Of a stretch of DNA of 64,000 nt, positions 46,600-56,480 are shown piece after piece. Below the pieces are notes generated by a model. The model made no database searches. It was not told the origin of the DNA and worked only from the letters and a program-made list of their open reading frames with translations. The stretch comes from Poa pratensis (lineage: Eukaryota > Streptophyta > Magnoliopsida > Poales > Poaceae): NCBI GenBank assembly GCA_947311845.1, contig CAMZMU010000027.1, positions 42,000,853 through 42,064,852 of the forward strand, read 5' to 3'. The first letter of the stretch is position 1. Each line of letters opens with the position of its first letter. The translations under genes were made by a program, and so were the position numbers.

Positions 46600-47246
46600 G
46601 AACTCTCAGCACGGCTAGGAGCTACCACTAATATGCGGATGGGCAAAGAGGAGAGAAGAAGACTAGCGAGCGGCGTGCGACAAGTGCAAAGACATGTATG
46701 AGCTGGATATATGCAGTTTTGCTTTGCTTAGTTTGGCCGTGTAGAATTCTTCTCCTCGCTTTGCTTGCTGGGTTCAAGCCAGGGTCATCGATCATTTTTT
46801 TTGGCTGCGTTAGCTTAGTGCTGATCATGATTGATGCATAGCTTTGGAATTTTTTTTTTTGAGAGTTATCATACCTTTGGATGGCAGGCAGGACCTGGTC
46901 AGACCGCAGCGACCTGAACAACTTCGATTGCCCGGCGGGCGCAACCGTGCAAGAAAATACTGTCATGTCATTGCATTGCGTGTAGTGTTAGCGAATCAAT
47001 ACTGTAAACCGAATTACTTCTCCGAGGAGTACTTTGAGGATCTTCATTATTCTTGCCTTCCTAGATAACTTCACCGAAATGCGGTTCGGATCAACTATAG
47101 TTATTAAGCTGCAAAACACCGGATTAACAATGTCCTGGCTGTCACATATGAGGAGAAAGAGATGGTTCAAGACCATCAATCCTTATACTGAAGTGATTTC
47201 ATTACTATAGTATGACTGTAACTGCTGATTCCTGTTCGTTCTGTGG
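46600..47246. repeat. Upstream flank of PERK copy B
   Basis: This is a partial, rearranged copy of the duplicated flank (for example CTTCGATTGCCCGGCGGGCG near 46920). It ends at an abrupt junction at about 47246 with the broken end of copy C. Confidence 0.65.
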
Positions 47247-48055
47247 TGACGACGGCAACGCCCACGGCAATCGGGGTGGTTGAGGACGGAGTCTTGCCCG
47301 CTGTCGACGGCGCCGCGCTCGCTGACTGTGGCGACGGCGGGGGCGGATACAGAGATAGAGGCGACGGAGGAGGCGATGTCGAAGCCGGCTCGTCGATCGG
47401 TGGCGGTGGCGAGAATGGGACGTCAGGCGGCGGGGGAGATGAGTCTGGCACGTTCGTCGGGGAAGGTGGAGACCCCGTCGGTGGCCTGCGCGGAGGAGGT
47501 GACGGTGGTGTTGGTGTTGGTGTCGGCGTTGGCCTTGGTGGAGGTGGAGACGGTGTTGGTGTGGGCCTTGGTGGGGACGGCGACGGTGTTACCGGCGTCG
47601 GTGTTGGCGTTGGCCTTGGTACTGGTGGAGGTGGTGGAGGAGGAAATACCGGCGTAGGGTTAGGCGTAGGCGATGGCGCCGGGGCCACCGCGTCCGGAGG
47701 ATCTGGATTCACCGGGGGCTTCCCCTCTGGAGGAGATGCAGTCCCAGCTGGGGGCGTCGCTTTAGGAGGAGAAGCAGTCCCGGCGGGCGTCGCTTTAGGA
47801 GGAGAAGCAGGGGCACCGCGGCCGGAGGCTGAGGAGATGAGTCACCGGAGGCGGAGGAGATGGGGTCACCGGAGGAGGAGGAGATGGGGTGACCGGAGGC
47901 GGAGGAGATGCGGTCTCCGGAGGTGGAGGAGATGCAGCGTCCGGAGGTGGAGGAGATGGGTTTACTGGAGGTGGAGGGGATGGAGTCACCGGAGGCGTCC
48001 CGCCGGCGTCCGGAGGAGAAGGAGTCACCGGCGACGACGGAGCTTGACCCGACAT
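47247..48055 (-). pseudogene. PERK exon 1 copy C, truncated before the membrane span
   Basis: This runs from MSGQAPSSPVTPSPPDAGG (ATG 48053-48055) through VTPSPPPP repeats, then a frameshift near 47830-47720, to STTPIAVGVAV, where homology stops inside what should be the transmembrane segment. The deletion joins it to the flank of copy B. No donor site or kinase remains. It is non-functional as a receptor. Confidence 0.9.
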
Positions 48056-48059
48056 GGTG

Positions 48060-49080
48060 GCGGTGCGTGATGCAAGTGTCTAACGCTGAACTCCCGATCG
48101 GAAGGGCTACGAGAGTAACGACTAATATAGGACGGGCAAGAGAGAGGTGCAAGTGCAAGAGCTGGAACCAGTTCGCCTGCCATGAGGCGGTTCTGCTTAA
48201 TTTGGCCCTGTGGAAATCTTCTCTCTTTGGTTTGCTTGCTGGGGCGACGGCGACAGTAAACATTATATGGATTTTTGGGCTGCTGTTAAAGAATAGGCTT
48301 GTTGCCTCTTACGTAGTACTCCGTATAAATTCTAATCCACTAGCCAAGAGTTGTCAGATGAGATTGACCGTGCCAAAGTCAATGCGTGTCTGATGCATCA
48401 AGGCGCGTCGATCATTTTTGTCAGCGTCAGCTTAATGCTAATCATGCTTCTTAGCTTTGGATCCCTGATTCCCTGGTAGACGTGGTCAGATCGATGCAGG
48501 CAAACTGCTGCTGAATCGGCTTCAGCAACTTCAGTCGCCCGGCGGGTGCAAGCAACTGAACTGCTGCTGAATCCTACTTTTCCGACGAACGGTGCTAACG
48601 AATTTAAATACTGCTGTACTTAACCAAGTTGCGCTGATGCCGACTCGTACTTTTCCGAGGAAGCAGTGCCTGCGGACGCATGATCTGAATTTTAGTAGTA
48701 CGATCGATCTACTCTGAGGCGTGCCTACATTACATTTTTGACTAATTCCAATCGAATACACATCATTTATCTTTGATAAATTTATCCAAATGGGGTTGAG
48801 ACATCAGACTAATTAAGCTGCAAGCGCCGGATCAACAGTGTCCTTACTGCTTCACTAGGGGAAAGAGATGGTTTTCGGACAAGAGATCTAAAAACAATTT
48901 TACCTATAAATACTAATTGCCGATTCACGTTGGCTCGTAATCTATCGGCATGTTGATTGCGTTGTATATAGATCATGCTTTGAGATGTGAAAGCAACAGT
49001 GAGAAGGTACTCGATCAAGGTACTTCCTCAAATTAATAGTCTGAGAGTAGACTGCTTCCTACACACTATTCATCATGTTG
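48060..49080. repeat. Upstream flank of PERK copy C (duplicated unit)
   Basis: This is the best-preserved repeat of the PERK upstream flank, with TATA-like box at 48121-48130 and a TTGACCGTGCCAAAGTCAAT word near 48363. It shows close similarity to the flanks of copies A and D. Confidence 0.8.
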
Positions 49081-50000
49081 GTGGTAGACTACTTCCGCCC
49101 CACCCAGGTCGAGCCACCACTCCCGGACCTCCCTCTAAACCCTCCTCCCATAACCTCATCGCCGACGAGTCAACGACCACCCTCTAAACCCTCCTCTCCT
49201 CCCGCTCGTGCTCTGCTTTTTGTAGACCTTAGACTGACATCAAGTGGGCTCAAAAGCCCATGTGCTCTAGGCCCAGCTTATTCTTACGTAAGGGTGTTAT
49301 AAAAGAAATTCGATGGCCCAATAAAGAAGGACGAAAGCGATAGGTCAGCCCAACACACGCGTGCACAAACACATTTAGAAACCATTTGAGTTTCGGATGG
49401 CAGCATGCTCAGTCTATCTCTCTATGAAAGTTTAGAAGCACTAGCTAAGGATTCGAGTGGGGCACTGATCAAAGGCGGCGGCCGCGACAACTCTGATACA
49501 CGTGTACAGGTGTACTACGTCGCACGCTCTGCGAATTGCTGTCAACAGCACCGTGCCGTGCCGTAGCATCAGGAGAGAACAGGACTGGGAGAGAATGGCG
49601 CGCTTAGGGCACCAGCAATGTTAGCAGTTGTACATGATGCTCCCCAGCCTTACACCTAGGTAGGGGATGGTGAGGCATGCGCTTAATTTTTTCTCATCCA
49701 ACACACAAAGCTGAAGCCACCACCGGGTGGACCCTACCATCATCATGCTGCCCCCAAAAACTGCAGCGGTTTCCACTCTTCTCTCTCATTGCCTTTTCTT
49801 CTTTTCTCCTCTTTCCTGCAGAAGATCCCGCCTCTTGCAGAGGAGACTCTGACACCCGCAAGGACACACCCGAGCCTCTCTTCTGACGATCCGAGCCGAG
49901 CTGGACTGCGGGGCAGTGGCTTCAGGCTAGCGTCAGTTAACGCGTGGTTGCACGCACTACGACGTCACATGACAACATCGACGAAAAAGTCACGCTCGTG
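49081..50000. other. Remnant of PERK intron 1 and unrelated insert
   Basis: 49330-49580 matches intron 1 of the complete gene (CACATTTAGAAACCATTTGA, GCACCGTGCCGTAGCATCAG), but exon 2 and the kinase exons are absent. 49600-49900 is an unrelated segment. 49930-50080 returns to intron-1-like sequence next to copy D. No other gene is seen. Confidence 0.6.
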
Positions 50001-51209
50001 TCAAGAATGGCGGTCTCGCGACCGAGAATCATGTACTGTAAGTATATGGTCGTAGTACACTAGTACGGAGTGTGAAGTGAACGTGTACGTACCTGGGGTC
50101 CCCGGCGGCGCAACCCTACGGCGACGACGCGGCTTGTACACGAGGAAGAAGATCAGCAGGGCCGCGAGGCCGAGCAGGGCCACGGCGCCGACGGCAACGC
50201 CCACGGCTATCGGGGTGGTTGACGACGGAGACTTGCCCGCTGTCGACTGCGCCACGCTCGCTGACTCGGGCGACGGCGGGGGCGGATACAGAGATAGAGG
50301 CGGCAACGGAGGAGGTGATGCCGAAGCCGGTTCGTCGTTTGGGGGCGGCGGCGAGAATGGGCCGTCAGGCACCGGGGGAGATGAGTCTGGCACGTTCTCT
50401 GAAGGAGGTGGGGACGTCGTGGGCGGCCTGCGTGGAGGAGGTGACGGCCTTCCCGGTGTTGGTGTCGGCGTTGGCCTTGGTGGAGGTGGGGACGGTGTTG
50501 GTGTTGGCGTCGGTGTGGGCCTTGGGGGTGGTGGGGACGGTGTAACCGGCGTTGGTGTTGGGGTTGGCGTGGGCCTTGGTGGCGACGGCGACGGTGTTAC
50601 CGGTGTTGGCGTTGGCGTCGGCCTTGGTACTGGTGGAGGAGGTGGAGGAGGAACTACCGGCGTAGGGTTAGGCGAAGGCGGTGGCACCGGGGGCATCACG
50701 CCGTCCGGAGGATCTGCATTATTACTGATTGGGGGCCTCGCCTCTGGAGGATCTGCAGTCTGGCCTGGGGGCGTCGCTTTAGGAGGAGAAGCAGTCCCGG
50801 GGGGCGTCGCTTTAGGAGGAGAAGCTGGGGGCACCGCGGCCGGAGGCGGAGGAGATGGAGTCACCGGGGGTACCGCGTCAGGAGGCGGAGGAGATGGAGT
50901 CACCGGGGGCACCGCAAACGGAGGCGGAGGAGATAGGGTCACCGGAGGAGGAGGAGGAGAAGACTCTGGAGGCGGAGGAGATGGGGTCACCGGAGGAGGA
51001 GGAGACGGGGTCTCCGGAGGTGGAGGAGATGGGGTCACCGGAGGCGGAGGAGATAGGGTCTCCGGAGGTGGAGGAGACGGACTCACCGGAGGCGGAGGAG
51101 ATGGAGTCACCGGAGGCGGTTCGCTGGGAGGAGATGGAGTAACCGGAGGCGTCCCGCCGGCGTCCGGAGGAGAAGGTGTCACCGGCGACGACGGAGGTTG
51201 ATCCGACAT
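50001..51209 (-). CDS. Kinase-less PERK-like exon 1 copy D, open frame of 402 aa
   Basis: From ATG 51207-51209 (MSDQPPSSPVTPSPPDAGG) the frame is uninterrupted through a long Pro-rich region with (VT)PSPPPP and PTPTPTP repeats, an acidic-free linker, and a membrane span ([20 protein letters not shown]) followed by KPRRRRR. The exon 1 donor is intact (GT after 50093; 1117 nt, same phase as the complete gene), but no exon 2 lies downstream. Unspliced, it reads on 30 codons to a stop at 50001-50003. It would be an extensin-like membrane protein with no kinase. It keeps the TATA-like box. It could be a decoy-type protein or simply an incomplete gene; expression is unknown. Confidence 0.55.
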   Translation of the reverse strand: MSDQPPSSPVTPSPPDAGGTPPVTPSPPSEPPPVTPSPPPPVSPSPPPPETLSPPPPVTPSPPPPETPSPPPPVTPSPPPPESSPPPPPVTLSPPPPFAVPPVTPSPPPPDAVPPVTPSPPPPAAVPPASPPKATPPGTASPPKATPPGQTADPPEARPPISNNADPPDGVMPPVPPPSPNPTPVVPPPPPPPVPRPTPTPTPVTPSPSPPRPTPTPTPTPVTPSPPPPRPTPTPTPTPSPPPPRPTPTPTPGRPSPPPRRPPTTSPPPSENVPDSSPPVPDGPFSPPPPNDEPASASPPPLPPLSLYPPPPSPESASVAQSTAGKSPSSTTPIAVGVAVGAVALLGLAALLIFFLVYKPRRRRRVAPPGTPGTYTFTSHSVLVYYDHILTVHDSRSRDRHS

Positions 51210-51277
51210 GGTGGCGTTGCGTGGTCCAACTGCCAAGCTAACGTGAAACTCCCGATCGGCAGGGCTACGAGTAACGA

Positions 51278-51286
51278 CTAATATAC
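51278..51286 (-). promoter_or_regulatory. TATA box of PERK copy D
   Basis: GTATATTAG on the minus strand lies about 70 bases upstream of the ATG, within a leader conserved with the other PERK copies. Confidence 0.5.
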
Positions 51287-51514
51287 GACGGGCAAGAGAG
51301 ACCTAGCGAGCGAGGCGCAAGTGCAACAAGTGGAGCTGGACCCAGTTCGCGTGCCGTCATATGGTTTTGCTTAGTTTGGCCATGTAGAAATCTTCTTTAG
51401 TTCTTTGCTTGCTTGCTGGGTTCAAGCGACGGCGACAGCAAACATCATATGGATTTTGGGCTTCTGTAAAAGAACAGGCTTGTTGCCTCTAACATATACT
51501 CCTATTATTTTCTA

Positions 51515-53067
51515 TTAGCAAAAGTGCCCGTGCGTTGCAACGGAAAGAAAATTATATCATACGTCCCTAAAAAACCAATAATATACCAAGTATAAACCAA
51601 GTGAAATATCCAGTCAGTTCCCTAGACATGAATGATGTAAAAAAAAGAACAATAATGAGAAATACATATTGTTGGCGACTTAATCATTTTTTCCTAGTCA
51701 AACCAAGTGAAACATCCTGTCAGTTCCCTAGTCAATCATTTTTCCTGCATGTTTTCTCCATACCGTTGCTTTGGCACAATTTCAAAATTCAGTGTTCTAA
51801 ATAAGTAAATATGCATGTGCTTTGCAATGGACGGAAAAGTATCCCACGCCCTCCTGCTTAAAGAACATAACGTGTAGGCTGGGATCTGAATTTCTGACCA
51901 TCCAATATCGCACGTAACCAAATACATGCATCCAGCAATTAGCTAGCTCCAATCAAAGAACTAACTATCCCGCACCGCACCCGTCGACCGTCGTGGAGCA
52001 GAGGGTTAGGAACGCCCAGTGGCCGTATGTCTTCCTCGGCGGCACCGGCACCGCCGCGCCCCGCCCGCTCGGCAACGCCGTGCTGAACGGCATCGACTTC
52101 GACATGGAGGCCCGTCCAGGTACTACGACGACCTCGCCAGGAATCTGACGTCGCTCTACAACGGCGCTGGCAACAACGAGAAGAAGTACATGCTCACTGC
52201 GGCACCGCAGTGCCCGTTCCCGGACGCGTCCCTTGCGGTCACGCTCAGCACGGGGATGTTCGAGTTCGACCACGTGTGGGTGCAGTTCTACAACAACCCG
52301 CCGTGCCAGTTCGCGGCCGGGGACCCGAGCGCGCTGCGAAGCGCCTGGCTGCAGTCAGTATTGACCTGAACGACCACGATCACGGAGCCGGCAACGACCG
52401 CCGGGACGCTCGCCGGCACCGACAGACTCTGTTAGCCGCGTCCTGGTAGCCGCAGCAGGCCATCATTGCTAACAGCACGCCCGTGATCACCCATGCGGAG
52501 GCGATGCAAGCCACCATCAAGCCGTGGTGCGGCTAAAACCGGTGCCGCCGTTCGGCCCTGTCACCGCGCCGCCGTCTGCATGCACTTATACGTACTCGAT
52601 CGACTGTAGGGCCGGCGCCGAAGTTGAACCACTCGATCCATTGCTGGTTGCTCCGTGTCCTCGTCGTCCTTGTCGGTCGAGGGTCTTGCGTCCTTTCTAT
52701 TGCCTTCGGCCACCCATTGGCGCATGCTCTGAGCGGATTCGTGTCAAATCAGAGCTCAAGTTGGATACTTGGATTTGCTGGTAGGCGGCGGCTCGTGTAG
52801 GATAAGGACGTGCTTTGCAATGGACCATAGAAAACTTGGTTGGTCTCGGACTGGGCCGGCCATGCCCAACGATCAAATGGAGACACCCACGGCACATACG
52901 AATACGCAACGAACACAGCGATCGAGCGAAGGCGACCGCACGAGGAACTTTTTTTTCCGACTTACGGGGTGGCACAGGTGGGTAATTATTTACAACTTTA
53001 GGGGCAAATTCAATGACCTACCAAATCAAACGGCGGAAGGCTTAGCGCTTTTATTATTAGGTATAGA
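51515..53067 (-). mobile_element. Helitron-like element 4 with captured chitinase fragment
   Basis: On the minus strand the 3' end reads CGTTGCAACGCACGGGCACT, then TTTGCTAA at 51515, followed by T. The 5' end at 53067 reads TCTATACCTAATAATAAAAG. It interrupts the PERK upstream flank: the sequence before 51514 and after 53068 joins to match the uninterrupted flank at 43195-43225. The interior holds a GH18 fragment on the plus strand. Confidence 0.75.
51979..52366 (+). pseudogene. Class III chitinase / xylanase-inhibitor-like (GH18) fragment
   Basis: Plus-strand frames read PLGNAVLNGIDFDME, then after a one-base shift near 52110 YYDDLARNLTSLYNGAG, YMLTAAPQCPFPDASL and VWVQFYNNPPCQFAAGD. These are hallmarks of plant class III chitinases and the related xylanase inhibitor proteins. 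The GH18 signature retains the catalytic-position Glu (DFDME). Signal peptide, N-terminal half and an intact C-terminus are missing, so it is a non-functional fragment captured by the surrounding Helitron. Confidence 0.9.
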
Positions 53068-53850
53068 CTTTCACTATCCAATAGTTGTTAGATAAGAAGA
53101 TTGACCGTGCCAAAGTCAATGCATTTATGATGTTTCATGGAGCGTCGATCATTTTTGTCAGCGTCAGCTTAATGCTAATCATGCTGCTCAGCTTTGGATG
53201 CCTGGTAGACCTGGTTAGATTGAAGCAGGCAAACTGCTGCTGAATCGGCTTCAGCAACTTCAGTTGCCCGGCGGGTGCAAGCAACTGAACTGCTGCTGAA
53301 TCCTACTTTTCCGAGGAACGGTGCTAGCGAATTTAAATACTACTCTACATAACCAAGTTGCGCTGCTGCTGACTCGTACTTCTCCGAGGAAGCAGTGCCT
53401 GCGGACGCATGATCTGAATTTTAGTACTAGTACGGTCTACTTTGAGGCGTGCGTACAACCGTACATTGCATTTCGACTAATTCCAGTCGAATAGACGGCC
53501 AATTATCTTCTTCTACAAATTTATCCAAATGGGGTTAAGACAAATTAAGCTGCAAGGGCCGGATCAACCGTGTCCTTACCGCTTCATGAGGGGAAAGATA
53601 TGGTTTTCAGACAAGATATCTCAAAAACATTTGACCTATAAACACTAATTGCCGATTCATGGCTCCGTAGTCTATGTCTATCGGCATGTTGGTTGCGTTA
53701 TATAGTGATCACGCTTTGAGATGTGAAAGCAACAGTGAGAAGGTACGATCAAGGTACTTCCACAAACTAATAGTCCGAGAGTAGACTAGTTCCTACTCAT
53801 TATTCATCATGTTATTGGTGAAAAATTCATTACAAAGGTTGGTAATGTGA
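53068..53850. repeat. Upstream flank of PERK copy D, beyond the Helitron
   Basis: This continues the duplicated flank after the insertion (AGTTGTTAGATAAGAAGATT near 53085, CTTCAGTTGCCCGGCGGGTG at 53255). It marks the right limit of the PERK duplication block. Confidence 0.8.
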
Positions 53851-54605
53851 CCAGGAGAGGTTCCGGTGGTGTTTCCTCCAAAAAAATTTGGCAGCGTGTT
53901 TCAGTGTTTTCCTAGCATCATTGTCTTTGTCTCAAGAAAAATCACGATATGGTATATATGGTTTCAATAGACCTTGCAACAAAAAAAAGTCAACGTCGCC
54001 GAACGATCAAGGGGAGGCGGCCCCGGTTGCCCCCCGAAAGTCTCCTGAACTTTGCATTTCGACAGGACTCCTTGTTTCCAATAAACATTGGCGCATTAAT
54101 TTTCCCAAAATTAATAGAAGGTTCCTCGAGCACGAAAATACAAAACAAGGGCTTCGTGTAGTCATGCAATTTAGCCGTGAGGAATTTTCCGCATGATTTT
54201 ATTCCGTACTAACGGTCAATAACGTGACTAATAAAATAGAAATTAAAAGCCTAAACAGATTGTAGAAGTAGCATTTAAAGTTTGATCCCGGGAAGATAAT
54301 ATAAAATCACATACGAACGTTGGTAGAATGGTAGATGACCCGTTCAAGGTGGCGTAGTACCAGTTCTTTGAGCTTCGGTTTGTGCATAAGCAACTCTGAG
54401 TGGAGCTGCCCAGAGAAGCAGCAATGAAAATAAGCTCAAGAGAATTTGCAGTCCAATTCCTTTTGGCTTCTACTGTCATAGCTTATTCTCTGAGTTGTAT
54501 AGTAAAAGGTCTATAACGTCCTTGGGATCAATTTATGATCTAGCTAATATATTTTGAATTTTGAATTCCTCTGTGGTGTTTTCAGTCCAGTACATTCAGA
54601 AACAA
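53851..54605. other. Intergenic; possible signal-peptide exon relic
   Basis: On the minus strand at about 54450-54345 one frame reads LQILLSLFSLLLLWAAPLRV then AYAQTEAQRTGTT. It looks like the secretory leader of a receptor-like kinase, but the upstream ATG is in another frame and nothing continues it. No other gene is seen. Confidence 0.3.
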
Positions 54606-55070
54606 TCTATTCTATTATATACTAAAAGTAAAATGAGTTAGTTTTCGAGGCACCACGTTAAGCCACATCATCAAAATTATTTTAATGGTTAGATCTATAA
54701 TTTATGTCTCAGATTTAATCAGAGATTAAGAGTTACATAACAGTTTGACACGTTCTGTGGATAAGATTTAACGTGACCATATTGTGATGGAATATTTAAC
54801 GTGACACCCATATAGCAAAAAAACTACCACGTTGTCAACTAGCACGTTATATCCCCTAAAAAAACTAGCACGTTATAAGAGAAATTCATATTGAAAAAAA
54901 ACTAGGAGCTGGCCGGCTGCTTGGAACGTCCATAGCTGATGGCTGCATACATGTGCTAATCCCAATTTTAATAAATAATCTATCGATCTGTTAGGTTTTT
55001 GGACAGGACTAGGATCTTTTCGTCTGATCCCGGGTCGCCAGCCTGACACGTGTCCACTAAAAAATAGGCT

Positions 55071-55277
55071 AATCCCGCTTTTGTTACAAAACTCCCGCTT
55101 TTGCTACAAATCGTGCCGCTTTTGCTGCATTGTAGCAAAAAAACGGTTCGTACACAGAACATGAAAAAATATGTTAATCTCGCTTTTGCTACAAAACTCC
55201 CGCTTTTGCTACAAATCGTCCCGCTTTTTCTGCATTGTAGCAAAAAAAGGTTCGTACACAGAACATGAAAGGAACAT
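55071..55277. repeat. 105-bp tandem duplication
   Basis: AATCCCGCTTTTGTTACAAA at 55071 recurs as AATCTCGCTTTTGCTACAAA at 55176. Both copies include TGCATTGTAGCAAAAAAA and GGTTCGTACACAGAACATGA. Confidence 0.9.
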
Positions 55278-55289
55278 TTTTGGCCTCGC

Positions 55290-56480
55290 TAGAGACCTCA
55301 CCGGATACCTCGCCGGAGACGTGGTAGCAAAAAGTTTATGCTATTATTGCAACAAAAAAGTTCTATTGTAGCAAAATCAACTTCGCCGGAGACATCGCCA
55401 TCGTCGGAGACCTCACCGGAGACCTCGCCGGAGATCTTGTAGCAATTTTTTTGATCTATTATAGCAAAACCACATAACAATAATAGCAAAAATAAAGTTA
55501 TATTGCAGCAACATCGTAAAAACTCTTGCGGCAAGTTCTCCGATTAGACTTGTGATGCAAAACAGCAGAGCAAAATTGTAGCAAAATAAGTTCTTGCAAT
55601 GCAAATTCACAGAACGTATGGTGCAAAAATTCAGACATGGACAAAACATGATAGCAAAAATATTATGCTATTTTAGCAAAACCACAAAACTATTGCAGCT
55701 AAAAAAATCAGGGAGCACCGCCCTGATTCCATGGTAGCAACTCCGGGGTCCGCTGTCAGCAGCGCCGCCATTCCATGGTAGCATCGTGGCTCAATAGTAG
55801 CAGCGGCGAGCTCCATCGGTAGCATCACGGCGTGCCGTCGATAGCAACACCGCACGCCGGTTAGCATCGTCGGTAGCAATGTCATGCGTCGTCGGTAGCA
55901 TTGTCGCCATGCATTGAAAGCTCTAGAAATTTGTGCTACAACATTTTTTATGTGGATTTGCAAAGGAACCGTCGGTAGCAATGGCATTTGCCATCAGGTA
56001 GCGTCGTCGGTTGATCGATAACAACGTCGCGAGACGTCGGTAGCATCCGCTTGCAGCACCACCGCCGTCGCCGGTGATAACAGTGTCGTTGTTGCATCAC
56101 AGCACCCGACCTTTGCATGTGGTAGCACCGGAGAACTTGCTGGAGATTTCAAGCAACAATTTTTTTGCTACAACTCTTTTCAATATTTGCACCACAGTGA
56201 AAATTTGCAACATCTCATAAAGAAAAAAGTTGCAGAATGTGAAAAAAGAAATTTGCTACAATAATTATGTGAATTTGCATTAAAAAAGATTTTTTTTCCT
56301 ACAAATCTTTCAAAATTTTGCATCACGTTTAAAAAATCAAATTACATCATTTGAAGGGATAATTGGTACAATCATTCTATGGATTTGCATCGAAGGAGAA
56401 ATAAAATTGCTACAAATCTTACAAGAATTTGCACCGCACGTAGCAAAAAAATGCTATTGTAGCAAAAAAAAAATCTGCGA
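55290..56480. repeat. Degenerate GTAGCAA-type array
   Basis: The words GTAGCAAAA, GGTAGCAAC, CGTCGGTAGCA and TTGCTACAA recur every 20-40 bases for over a kilobase, AT-rich at first and last and CG-rich at 55720-56110 (CGTCGGTAGCATCG form). Related sequence is at 59688-59770, outside the proposed Helitron end. Confidence 0.75.

Noticed and set aside
47243..48070. Gly-rich plus-strand ORFs across the PERK exon 1 copies (also 42076-42633, 46098-46595 and 50077-51201)
   Set aside because: They are the antisense of proline-coding CCN repeats. The minus strand has the start, membrane span and splice donor shared with the complete PERK.
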